From positions 53,161-117,160 of the forward strand of contig CAJTUA010000013.1 in assembly GCA_910579615.1 (NCBI GenBank): 64,000 bases of DNA, given 5' to 3'. Under the pieces are notes generated by a model. It was not told the origin of the DNA. It searched no databases and saw only the letters and a program-made list of their open reading frames with translations. This DNA comes from an uncultured Lachnospiraceae bacterium (GTDB lineage Bacteria; Bacillota; Clostridia; Lachnospirales; Lachnospiraceae). Shown here one piece after another: positions 9,258-17,497 of this stretch (its first letter is position 1; each line of letters begins with the position of its first letter). The position numbers and the translations under genes are program-made.

Positions 9258-9377
9258 GGGAATGTTTCCTCCACTACGCCGCGCAGGGCTCGCGCTGTAA
9301 AAGCAGCCGGATTCCATCCGCGCCCCTGCGCACAAACACCGCGGTGAAAGCAAAATCACCGTGGGTCACCGGAGGTT

Positions 9378-10139
9378 TCACTGCAAATCATAAAAATATT
9401 GCACCCCTGCCTCCGTCAGAACGGACTTTAATGCCGCGCCACAAAGCTCTTTTACCACCCCGCAGCAAAGCATCTGCTGCGCGCTGCCGCAGCCTGCGAT
9501 TTTCCCATCCGCAAGCACGGCAATCCGGTCGGAGAGTTTAAATGCCAGGGGCAGGTCGTGCAGGACGAGAAGCAAGGTTTTCCCGTCCTTTGAAAGTTCC
9601 TTTACCATGCCTGCAAATTTTATCTGCTGCTCGATATCAAGGTAGGTGGTCGGCTCGTCCATAACAATCACGGGTGCCTGCTGTGCCAGCGCCATGGCGA
9701 TATACACCTTCTGGCGCATACCGCCCGAAAGCTGTGCCATCGGCTTTTCCGAAAGCTCCAAAATCCCCATCCGCCCCATGGCTTCCTTTGCTATCGCGAT
9801 ATCCTGTGCGCGGTATTTCCTCGGATAGCTTAAATACGGGAAACGCCCGTGCAGCACCATGCGCCCGGCTGTGATGTCCGGAACCGCTTTCCCCTGGGGC
9901 AGATAAGCGATTTTTTTCGCAAGCCCCGCGCGCGAAAGCCCTTTTACCGAAGCGTTCCCCACCCGGATATCCCCGCCCGCAAGGGGTATCAATCCGAGGA
10001 GCGCTTTTAACAGCGTACTTTTCCCGCTGCCGTTTGCACCGATTAATGTTGTAATTTCCCCTGCCGGAAGCGAAAGGCTTATGCCGTGCAGAACCTCGCT
10101 TTTTCCATACCCGGCGAAAATGTTTTCTATTTCAACCAT
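9378..10139 (-). CDS. Iron-siderophore-type ABC transporter ATPase (FecE/FhuC-like)
   Basis: A 253-aa ATP-binding subunit. Walker A GANGSGKST is at residues 34-42, the signature LSGGMRQ near 137, Walker B VIVMDEPTTYLD near 160, and the switch His in LVLHDLP. The motif context is that of the FecE/BtuD class that drives vitamin B12, haem and ferric-siderophore uptake. Its partners, an FecCD-type permease (11959-12966) and a binding lipoprotein (13018-14022), are on the same strand but separated from it by an esterase gene. Confidence 0.9.
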   Translation of the reverse strand: MVEIENIFAGYGKSEVLHGISLSLPAGEITTLIGANGSGKSTLLKALLGLIPLAGGDIRVGNASVKGLSRAGLAKKIAYLPQGKAVPDITAGRMVLHGRFPYLSYPRKYRAQDIAIAKEAMGRMGILELSEKPMAQLSGGMRQKVYIAMALAQQAPVIVMDEPTTYLDIEQQIKFAGMVKELSKDGKTLLLVLHDLPLAFKLSDRIAVLADGKIAGCGSAQQMLCCGVVKELCGAALKSVLTEAGVQYFYDLQ

Positions 10140-10198
10140 AGTGCTCCTATCAAGGCTGCCGTGCCCTTTCGCTTTCTAACACTGTGTCCTTTTTGGCA

Positions 10199-10372
10199 TC
10201 ACTCAAAATCCGGCAGCTCATCCCTTGTAATAATAACTTCGCTGTTGTAAACTTTTTCCATCACATCAAAAGACGTATATGCGTCGGAAAGCTCTGTTGT
10301 GCCGTCCACCACAATAAAATCCCAGGGGCGCTTTTTGCCTTCTCCGCCTCGAGCAAGCAATAAAAGTCTGTT
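10199..10372 (-). pseudogene. Displaced C-terminal coding tail of the esterase
   Basis: Immediately beyond and overlapping the last codons of the esterase, another frame stays open to a TGA at 10199-10201. It encodes a well-formed tail (RPWDFIVVDGTTELSD, then SFDVMEKVYNSEVIITRDE). The annotated frame instead ends in a short odd Trp-rich tail. The simplest reading is a one-base frameshift near 10370-10385, in or near runs of T and A, which moved the true C-terminus out of frame. It could be a sequencing error or a genuine lesion. Confidence 0.5.
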
Positions 10373-11607
10373 TTTTCGATTCCCCCATATTCCAGCTTTT
10401 CAAATTCGTAACTGTCCGCATACTTTACTTCCCCGCCATCCACACACCCTTCCGGTGACGTTCCCATCGGTTCGTCCGCGTGGAATATCACTCTGAAAAA
10501 ATTATATAAATGCGGCGTAACACTGCTATGGTCATGGCCCGTTTTGGACATCGTATGCCATATATGGTCGGTGCCGTTTCCATTCAGAATATCATGGTAG
10601 GAGGAAGGAAAGCTCCCCACAACACCATCGTTCTTTGCCGCGCTTACCATCAGGATATACGGCGGATTTTCCCCGAATACCATATCGCCCTCCTCCATCT
10701 GCCCCGGATGCATGGAGGAACCTGCCACCGGAACAAGCCCAGGCGCAGGGCATACCGCCCCGATGTACCCGAACAGCTCAGGATGGGAAAATCCGATGAA
10801 AAGGGATTCCCTGCCACCCATCGAAAAGCCTGTGATGGCAGTATTTTCCCTGCCTTTCGCAACGAAAAAATTATTTTCGACAAACGGCATCAAATCCGCC
10901 ATCAGGTCATTTATAAAATTATCGTAATTCAGCGAATTCTGCAAATCCAGGCCGGTGCAGTAAGGCATATCCTTGCTGCAATAAATATATGGCAAAACCA
11001 CAATCATTTCCTTTGCCAGACCGTCCGCACAAAGGTTGGAAAGCATTGTGCGGATACCGACAATCTCCCTTGCCATCCAGTCCTCGTTATCATAAAATCC
11101 ATGGAGAATATACAGCACAGGATACTCTTTTTCCTCAGAATAACCATATGGCAAAAGGATATTTACAGGGGTATCCCTTTCCGCCGTCGTGGAATAATAT
11201 GTATACTTTTGAAATTCAGGATATGACAAAGCATCCCTTTTTTCCGTGATTCCGCCAGGGTGCATTTCCTCAACAATATCCCTGTATTTTTCCATATACG
11301 ATACCTTCTTGTCATCATTTTCCAATACAGCTGCGGTCGGCGTAACACCCGTCGGCGTGGCATCCTCCGGGGTGTCGGCTCCTGACGGGGTAGCTTGTGG
11401 GGTAATACTTTCCGGCACGGTACTTTCCGGTGTGGGTGCCTCTGACGGGGCTGCCTGTGGGGTAATGCTCCCCTGTACGGTCGGGACAGAACCTTCCGGC
11501 TCCCCTGTTGATGTCCCGGATTCTTTCGGTTTATCCGAGGAACACGAAGCTGTTGAAATTAACATTGCTGCACAGCAAATTGCTGCCATTTTCCTATACT
11601 GATTCAT
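10261..11607 (-). CDS. Surface esterase lipoprotein (esterase D / feruloyl-esterase-like)
   Basis: A 448-aa lipoprotein with lipobox STASC (Cys22). Residues about 28-95 are a Thr/Pro/Glu-rich linker with internal near-repeats (SITPQA blocks), followed by an alpha/beta-hydrolase of the esterase D family. The nucleophile motif GFSMGG places Ser at 262, after LYILHGF (oxyanion region). A late His in GHDHSSVTPH probably completes the triad. It lies among the iron-siderophore transporter genes, so hydrolysis of an ester-type siderophore (Fes/IroE-like job) is one idea; removal of acetyl or feruloyl groups from plant glycans is another. The last about 25 residues appear frameshifted. Confidence 0.78.
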   Translation of the reverse strand: MNQYRKMAAICCAAMLISTASCSSDKPKESGTSTGEPEGSVPTVQGSITPQAAPSEAPTPESTVPESITPQATPSGADTPEDATPTGVTPTAAVLENDDKKVSYMEKYRDIVEEMHPGGITEKRDALSYPEFQKYTYYSTTAERDTPVNILLPYGYSEEKEYPVLYILHGFYDNEDWMAREIVGIRTMLSNLCADGLAKEMIVVLPYIYCSKDMPYCTGLDLQNSLNYDNFINDLMADLMPFVENNFFVAKGRENTAITGFSMGGRESLFIGFSHPELFGYIGAVCPAPGLVPVAGSSMHPGQMEEGDMVFGENPPYILMVSAAKNDGVVGSFPSSYHDILNGNGTDHIWHTMSKTGHDHSSVTPHLYNFFRVIFHADEPMGTSPEGCVDGGEVKYADSYEFEKLEYGGIEKTDFYCLLEAEKAKSAPGILLWWTAQQSFPTHIRLLM

Positions 11608-11765
11608 ATTTACTGCTCCCTTCGCATAATATCAGCTTTTATTATACTTGCAGCCACAAAAGAAGAGCAATATATTATCCTGCTAAATCATTGATGAATC
11701 CTGCTTTTACCGCACCCATAACACAAATCCCCCCGAAAAGCGCCCGCGCTTGTAAAACTTTTTAT

Positions 11766-11795
11766 TTGCAATCAGAACAATGCCTATGATATAAT
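11766..11795 (+). promoter_or_regulatory. Promoter upstream of the AraC remnant
   Basis: TTGCAA (11766-11771), an 18-bp spacer and TATAAT (11790-11795). It faces the short AraC-like frame that begins 38 bp later, so the remnant is probably still transcribed. Confidence 0.6.
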
Positions 11796-11832
11796 ATTTC
11801 CATAACAACAATCCAAAATGTGGGGAGATATC

Positions 11833-11940
11833 ATGAACATAAACAATGTCGGCTACAACCATTGCCCGCATTTTATGAGGCAGTTCAAATCGCGCATGGA
11901 TATGACCCCGACACAATATCGCGAGTCCGCAAAAAAATAA
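11833..11940 (+). pseudogene. 35-aa remnant of an AraC-family regulator
   Basis: This short frame (ATG at 11833, GGGGAGATATC upstream) encodes the last helix-turn-helix signature of AraC/XylS proteins: NVGYNHCPHFMRQFKSRMDM followed by TPTQYRES. Only this C-terminal piece exists; the ligand domain and the first DNA-binding helix are missing. The promoter and ribosome site are intact, so it looks like an internal deletion of an AraC gene. AraC regulators commonly control siderophore operons, which fits the FecCD-type neighbours. Whether the peptide has any role is unknown. Confidence 0.7.
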
Positions 11941-11958
11941 AAACTACTCTTAAAAACC

Positions 11959-12966
11959 TCATCCTTCTTCCATTTCCTTCCCATCCCTGCGCTTTATCAG
12001 CATCCCCAAAAACACTGGTCCGCCAATCACCGCCATCAAAATCCCGACCGGAACCTCATACGGCGCAAACACCAAACGCGAAACGGTATCGCACAGCGTG
12101 ACAAAGCCCGCCCCAAAAATCGCACATAGCGGCAGGAGTTTCCCGCTCCCATTTCCGGCGAACCTGCGGATAAAATGCGGTACAAGCAGCCCGACAAAAC
12201 CAAGCAGCCCCGCAAAGCTTACCGCCGCACCGGAGAGCAAGGCTGCAAGCGCGAGAAAGACCATCCGGTATTTCCCAACAGGCATCCCAACACCCAACGC
12301 CGTTTCATCCCCAAGCGCCACTACATCCAATTCATTACAAAATGTAAACAGCACACACAGCGCAATGAAAATCAGCCCTGCCGCCGGAAGCAGTCTCGGA
12401 TAGGAAACCGCGGAAAAACCGCCCACGCGGAAATCCATACTCAGCGCCCCGACATCTGTATCCAGAACCGTCACGGATTCCGCGATGGCATTCCAGATGG
12501 CATTTAACGTCACCCCACCTAGAATTATCGTTGTTTTGGAAGCATTTGTCCGGTAGGAAAAAAGGAAAATAACCAGGACGGTAAGAAAGCTTCCCGAAAA
12601 TGCCGCGCCAGAAACGGCTATGCCAGAAAGCTTTCCCGCCGCAAGGCAGAGCGTAACACCAAGCCCCGCCCCGGCATTGACACCGATAATCCCCGGCGAG
12701 GCAAGCCGGTTGCCAAGCACATTTTGCAGCACCGCCCCGGATACCGCCAATGCCGCCCCGGAGAAAAGTGCGGCAAGCGTGCGCGGAAGCCTTGCGTACA
12801 GCAGGATGCTTTTTGCAACACGGTCGCCGCTGCCAAAAAACAGGCGGATTAGCTGCACCGGGGAAAAGTGGATGTTCCCAAGGCAGAGGCTTGCGAGTAC
12901 AACCAAAAGACAGGCAAGAAGCCCGCCGCTGAATATCAGGCGTTTCTTCCACTTTCTCCCTTGCAT
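11959..12966 (-). CDS. Iron-siderophore ABC permease (FecCD/BtuC family)
   Basis: A 335-aa membrane protein with nine to ten hydrophobic helices and FecCD family landmarks: LARLPRTLAALFSGAALAVSG near residue 55, the NVLGNRLASPGIIGVNAGAG loop, GAAVSFAGLLGFVGLLVPH near 250 and the terminal GGPVFLGMLI. It forms the translocation path for a ferric siderophore or cobalamin-like ligand. It lies downstream of the binding lipoprotein gene and probably works with the ATPase at 9378-10139. A single permease gene suggests a homodimer. Confidence 0.9.
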   Translation of the reverse strand: MQGRKWKKRLIFSGGLLACLLVVLASLCLGNIHFSPVQLIRLFFGSGDRVAKSILLYARLPRTLAALFSGAALAVSGAVLQNVLGNRLASPGIIGVNAGAGLGVTLCLAAGKLSGIAVSGAAFSGSFLTVLVIFLFSYRTNASKTTIILGGVTLNAIWNAIAESVTVLDTDVGALSMDFRVGGFSAVSYPRLLPAAGLIFIALCVLFTFCNELDVVALGDETALGVGMPVGKYRMVFLALAALLSGAAVSFAGLLGFVGLLVPHFIRRFAGNGSGKLLPLCAIFGAGFVTLCDTVSRLVFAPYEVPVGILMAVIGGPVFLGMLIKRRDGKEMEEG

Positions 12967-13017
12967 ACGCCACCTCCTTGCGCTCTCTTTTCTTGCATAC
13001 CGCTTCTGCCAACTTTT

Positions 13018-14022
13018 TTAGTCCGCATATAAAATATCCGCCAGCTTTTCATACGCCTTGGCCCAACGGGCATTCGGCTTTAGATTATATAAATGTTTGT
13101 CCAGATAATACACTTCCCCATTTTTTACGGCATCCAGTTCCTTCCATAGCGGATTTTCCTCAAACATCTCCTCAATGCCCTCTCTTGCCGCCTCCAAGTC
13201 ATCCCCGACCGGGAGTATCAGTATTTTGTCCGGATTCTGCAGCACAATGCTTTCTATGCTTAAGTTCTCCAAAAGGCTGTCGTCCGTGTCCGCGATGTTC
13301 GTGCATCCAAAGGCGCAGAGCATCTCGCCCAGCACATTGCCGTCATTGCCCTTCGCACGTATACTCGCGGCGGAAGCGCGCATAAAGAGCACGCGCGGGG
13401 CTGTTTTCCCTGCACATTGCGCAAGCACCGCATCAATTTTTTCTCTGAGCCCTGCGCCGTACTGTTCATAACACTCATCCTGCCCCGTAATATCGGTACA
13501 GATTTTTAGCACACGCAGATAATCCCCAAAACTCGCCACATCAAAATATGCCACGGTAATCCCCGCGCCCTCAAGCGCCTGCTGCCACTCCAAATGCTGC
13601 GTCGTATTCGTGCTCGCAAGCACGAAATCCGGCTCAGAGGACAGCAGCAGCTCAAGGCTTAAGCCTTTTGTCCCGCCTAAATTTACGGTATCCTGCGTCA
13701 GCGTCAGGCCGAAATCCTCAAACGCATCGTCCGGCGCGGCAACGAGCTGCCCGCCCGCGAGCACCCACATATCCGCGTAACTCCCAAGGAGTGCCGCCAC
13801 GCGCTCATGGGAGGAAACCGTGACCTCCCTTTCCAGGTCATCGGTAAACGTATAGGAGGCGCGGGCATCCCCCTGCTCTTTGTCCGTCCGATCTAAGTTT
13901 CCAGGCGCGCCATCCGCTGTGTTGCCATCTGCGGACGGATTCTTCTCTTTCCCGCAGGCGGCAAGGGCGCCAAACAGCAAAAACACCGCCAAAAACCGCA
14001 TCCATTTCTTTTTTCTTTCCAT
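13018..14022 (-). CDS. Iron-siderophore-type ABC binding lipoprotein
   Basis: A 334-aa extracellular binding protein of the FepB/BtuF (PF01497) class. The start is placed at 14022 because AAGGA lies seven bases upstream; an in-frame ATG nine codons earlier has no clear ribosome site. The signal ends in lipobox ALAAC. Landmarks are ASYTFTDDLEREVTV at the mature N-terminus, VAALLGSYADMWVLAG, EPDFVLAS, and the C-terminal LDKHLYNLKPNARW region. It captures a ferric siderophore, haem or corrinoid and passes it to the FecCD-type permease just downstream. The ligand is not determinable here. Confidence 0.87.
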   Translation of the reverse strand: MERKKKWMRFLAVFLLFGALAACGKEKNPSADGNTADGAPGNLDRTDKEQGDARASYTFTDDLEREVTVSSHERVAALLGSYADMWVLAGGQLVAAPDDAFEDFGLTLTQDTVNLGGTKGLSLELLLSSEPDFVLASTNTTQHLEWQQALEGAGITVAYFDVASFGDYLRVLKICTDITGQDECYEQYGAGLREKIDAVLAQCAGKTAPRVLFMRASAASIRAKGNDGNVLGEMLCAFGCTNIADTDDSLLENLSIESIVLQNPDKILILPVGDDLEAAREGIEEMFEENPLWKELDAVKNGEVYYLDKHLYNLKPNARWAKAYEKLADILYAD

Positions 14023-14052
14023 TCTCTTTTCCTTCATTTCTTTTTCCATTCC

Positions 14053-14080
14053 CAGGCAGGCGAAATTATCCGCCTGCCTG
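14053..14080. other. Perfect 10-bp hairpin between oxidoreductase and binding-protein genes
   Basis: CAGGCAGGCG (14053-14062) and CGCCTGCCTG (14071-14080) pair perfectly across an 8-base loop. It begins 16 bp after the oxidoreductase stop on the minus strand. No T-run follows in that direction, so it is a weak terminator at best and may be a processing or attenuation site. Confidence 0.6.
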
Positions 14081-14095
14081 CCCTGTCTTAGTTCT

Positions 14096-16753
14096 TTAAC
14101 AGGTCGCCCCGCCCTTTACTTTCTTCTCTAACACGGCGGATTTATCAATTGTTCCGGTCAGCAATTTCTCCTGTACGTACTCAAACCCAAGGCGGTTTAC
14201 CGTGTCCGCAAAACGCTCGCCCGTAATCCCCTCATCGCGGAAGAACAAAATCGCGCGCTCCACGGTATCCAATACCTCCTCTTCGCTTGTAAAGAGCTTA
14301 TCAAGCGGGCGGCCGTTTGCAATCTTCTTGCCCCACCTTCCGCCGATGTAAATCCTGCAGCCCTCCATATATTCCTCAGTAACGCCAAACGGACATTTCG
14401 CCTTACAGCGCCCGCAGCCGTTGCAGGTGTCCGCATCCAGACGCAAAACGCCATCCTCCACTTTCGCCACCTTCATCGGGCAGGACAGCTCCACCTGGCA
14501 TTTTTTGCAGCCGCGGCATTTGGAATAATCAAACAGCGGCACGCGCTGCCCGATAATGCCAAGGTCATTCAAATCCGGCTTTACACAGTTGTTCGGGCAT
14601 CCCCCGACCGCAATCTTGAACTTGTGCGGCAATGTCACATCATGGTAGCCCTTGTAAAAGCGCTCATGGATTTTCTCACTCAGGTCAAAGGTATCAATCA
14701 GCCCGTACTGGCAGGTCGTTCCCTTACAGGAGACAACCGGGCGCACGCGCGAGCCCGTACCGCCGGTTTCAAGATTGTTCTGCGCCAGAAATGCGATTAA
14801 TGGGTCAATGTTCTCGTATGGCACGCCCTGGATTTCCAATGTCAGGCGGGTGGTCATCGTAAGCTCCCCGTTCCCGAACCGCTCTGATGCCTCCGCAATC
14901 GTGCGCTGCTCCTCGTTTGTAATTTTCCCGTTTCTCGTAATCACGCGCACGTTGAACACATTGCCGTAACGCTTATCCAACAGGCAGCCAAGACCTTTCA
15001 CACGCTTGATTTCCTCCGCGGACAGCTTTCCACCCACCGGCACGGCTCTCTTAATTACATTAAACGTCGCGCCGCCTTCCAGAACGCGGGTGTTCGTAAA
15101 ACCGAGGGCTTTTAATTTATTCTGCGCCAGATAGCCCCGCTTGCCCTTCGCGCAGACAAGCAAAAGCTTCTCCTCCTTCTCATGCTTTGCGGCAAATGCC
15201 TCCGGCTTCGTCAAATCAAGCCACTCTGCGCCAGGCAGCGACGGGGCAGGCTGCGCGTCCACCAGACGGTACTCCTTCGCCGCGCCCGCCGCATACTCGG
15301 CAGGGGTAAAGGAATCAAAACGCCCGCTCAGCTTATTCAGCAAAATGCCACATGCCGCTGCAAACGGATGGATGGCGGTCGAAAACGGCGGCGCATACGC
15401 AAAGTCCATCGCAATAAAATCATCCACCTTGCCGCCAAGGGAAATGCCCGTGACAGCAATGTCCGCCATCTTGTCCACCGCACCGCCCCCGATGACCTGC
15501 ATCCCCAAAAGCTGGTGGGTATCCGCGTCGGCAACCAGCTTCGTGATAAAGATATCCGAATCCGGATAATAATGTGCCTTATCGTCCGCAATGCATAAAA
15601 CCGAAACAGCAGAATACCCTGCCGCCTTCGCCTGCTCCTCAGTCAAACCCGTCCTCGCCGCATGAAGCCCGTCAAAAAGCTTTACCACACCCGTACCAAG
15701 ACAGCCCGGATAAGGCATCTGCCCGCCGCTTAAATTCAGCGCCAGCGCCCTGCCCGCAATATTTGCGGTGGAACCCATCGCCGACCACTGTCCTTTCCCG
15801 GTAATGCGGTTTTTCACAAGGGCGCAGTCGCCCACCGCATAGATATCGGTAAGATTCGTCCTCTGGCATTCATCGGTAATAATGCAGCCCCGCTCCATCG
15901 CAAGCCCCGTGCCTTCAAGGAATTTCGTGGCGGGACGGATTCCCGCGGCGAGAATCACCATTTCCGCAGGCAGGCTGCCCGCGCTGCTTTGCACGCCAGC
16001 CACCTTTCCCATATCGGTGCGCGCTTCCCCCTGCACCGACGGGCTTTGCGGCAGCCCCGCGCCACCCGCTTGCTTTGCGGCAGCAGCGCCGATAATTTCC
16101 ACAAGCGCCGTCCCGGTCAGGATGCGCATTCCCTTTGCCTGCAGCTGCCGCCGGACATAATCCGCCATCTCCGCATCAAAAATATTCGTCATCAGTTGGG
16201 GAGCCATGTCCATCACCGTGACCGAAATCCCCCTTGCCATCAGATTTTCTGCCACCTCAAGCCCAATAAAGCCACCGCCGACCACCACGGCACGCTTTAC
16301 GTTCTGCGCATCGGCATATTCCCTCACAGCAATTGCATCCTGCGGCGTGCGCACGGTAAACACACCGGAAAGCCCCGCTCCCGGCACCGGCGGTACCACA
16401 CTCTGTGCGCCCACGGCAATCACCAGTTTGTCGTAGCCAACCATTTCCGGCTCACTCTGCATATCCCCATCCCTCTTGACAGAAACCGTCTTTTTTTCCG
16501 GATGGACTGCCACAACCTCACTTTGCGTATGTACCGCAGTACCCGTCAGACCCATGAATTTCTCCGGGGTGTTTACAATCAGCTCACTCTCCGTCTCAAT
16601 GGCGCCGCCAATGTAGTACGGCAGCCCGCACCCCGCGTAGGAAATATCCTTCCCCTTTGTGTAAATGACAATTTCATCCTGCGGATTTTCCCGCTTCAGC
16701 TTTGCTGCTACCTTCGTTCCGGCGGCAACGCCGCCGATGATAACAATCTTCAT
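14096..16753 (-). CDS. CoA-disulfide-reductase / rhodanese / sulfite-reductase-like fusion
   Basis: An 885-aa multidomain redox protein. Residues 1-450 form a flavin disulfide reductase of the CoADR/Nox group with the FAD motif IIGGVAAG, active Cys42 in YAGCGLPYY and NAD(P)H motif VVGGGFIGLEVAE near 157. A rhodanese domain (about 505-570) has its Cys at 534 (LLVCAKGKRG). Residues 580-735 match the sulfite/nitrite reductase half-domain and siroheme-[4Fe-4S] site (Cys676, 681, 719, 723). Two ferredoxin clusters follow (Cys746/749/752/758 and 777/780/783/787). NAD(P)H electrons probably flow through FAD and the clusters to a sulfur or nitrogen oxyanion or polysulfide. A low-complexity Ala/Gly insert (about 222-262) interrupts the flavin domain. 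GGAGG precedes the start. Confidence 0.85.
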   Translation of the reverse strand: MKIVIIGGVAAGTKVAAKLKRENPQDEIVIYTKGKDISYAGCGLPYYIGGAIETESELIVNTPEKFMGLTGTAVHTQSEVVAVHPEKKTVSVKRDGDMQSEPEMVGYDKLVIAVGAQSVVPPVPGAGLSGVFTVRTPQDAIAVREYADAQNVKRAVVVGGGFIGLEVAENLMARGISVTVMDMAPQLMTNIFDAEMADYVRRQLQAKGMRILTGTALVEIIGAAAAKQAGGAGLPQSPSVQGEARTDMGKVAGVQSSAGSLPAEMVILAAGIRPATKFLEGTGLAMERGCIITDECQRTNLTDIYAVGDCALVKNRITGKGQWSAMGSTANIAGRALALNLSGGQMPYPGCLGTGVVKLFDGLHAARTGLTEEQAKAAGYSAVSVLCIADDKAHYYPDSDIFITKLVADADTHQLLGMQVIGGGAVDKMADIAVTGISLGGKVDDFIAMDFAYAPPFSTAIHPFAAACGILLNKLSGRFDSFTPAEYAAGAAKEYRLVDAQPAPSLPGAEWLDLTKPEAFAAKHEKEEKLLLVCAKGKRGYLAQNKLKALGFTNTRVLEGGATFNVIKRAVPVGGKLSAEEIKRVKGLGCLLDKRYGNVFNVRVITRNGKITNEEQRTIAEASERFGNGELTMTTRLTLEIQGVPYENIDPLIAFLAQNNLETGGTGSRVRPVVSCKGTTCQYGLIDTFDLSEKIHERFYKGYHDVTLPHKFKIAVGGCPNNCVKPDLNDLGIIGQRVPLFDYSKCRGCKKCQVELSCPMKVAKVEDGVLRLDADTCNGCGRCKAKCPFGVTEEYMEGCRIYIGGRWGKKIANGRPLDKLFTSEEEVLDTVERAILFFRDEGITGERFADTVNRLGFEYVQEKLLTGTIDKSAVLEKKVKGGATC

Positions 16754-16807
16754 ATAAAATACCTCCGTTCCTGTGGAAACCCCAAAATTTTTACAGCAGC
16801 CACCTAT

Positions 16808-16836
16808 ATTTTATCCGAATCTGGCAGCGCTGTCAA
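16808..16836 (-). promoter_or_regulatory. Promoter of the oxidoreductase fusion gene
   Basis: On the minus strand TTGACA (16831-16836), a 17-bp spacer and TAAAAT (16808-16813), 5/6 match to the -10 consensus. It lies about 55 bp before the start codon. Confidence 0.7.
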
Positions 16837-17306
16837 CGGATTCGGCGGCTTCCTTGTTCTGCAATACGCCCATTTTCAAAATACAAGATCCGGCTGCTGA
16901 AACGGACACCGGATAGACGGTGCATGATAAACACGCAGGACTTCTCCCCTGCAAGCCCATTAATCTGTTGGTAAAGCTCCATTTCGGCAATGGGGTTCAG
17001 CGTTGCCGTCACCTGCTGCCTGCATTTTTTAAGGGGATTATCCAGATATCCACACCGTCCAGAAATATCCTGCTCAAGCAAAAATTCCTGCAACCCGTAG
17101 AAACGGACTTCCTTGGCAAATCCAAAATCTATCATAACATTTGTAACATACTGGTTCTTGTTTCGATAAGGGGTAGTCTTTACACGTTCTTCATAATTTG
17201 CGCGTTTTTCCCTGTTCCCCCAAAACACAGGAAAAACCAAAGCAGCCGTGATAAGAAGTGCCGGTACAATGCCAAGCCACAGCAGGAAGGCTGCAAGCAC
17301 TGCCAC
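16833..17306 (-). pseudogene. Degenerate ABC exporter remnant
   Basis: The 157-codon frame joins pieces of an ABC multidrug or peptide exporter. Residues 1-90 look like the last membrane helices and cytoplasmic loop (an ABC_membrane fragment). After a short garbled join comes the final part of the nucleotide-binding domain: a decayed Walker B/D-loop (TATLNPIAEMELYQQINGL), the His switch (FIMHRLSG) and the usual FENGRIAEQGS end. Walker A and the LSGGQ signature are missing, so it cannot be active. It lies next to the recombinase end of the mobile element, perhaps damaged by past integration or deletion events. Confidence 0.75.
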
Positions 17307-17497
17307 CTTTGCCGAGCCAAAACAAGGTTTGACGCTTCATTTTTTCCGAAATGTCATATCGGCAAACTATTTCTTACACAAAGTGTCCCCCAACCCTCGT
17401 ATGTCAAGCCTATGTTGCATAATTTTTCGTCCTAAAATCATACAAAACTGCATAAATTCACAGGGATAATGGAATGCTAATGTCAAGCAAACCGGAC

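Noticed and set aside
9258..9377. Terminator between the convergent unknown gene and the ABC ATPase gene
   Set aside because: Short inverted pieces (CACCG/CGGTG) occur, but no stem with a T-run is convincing.
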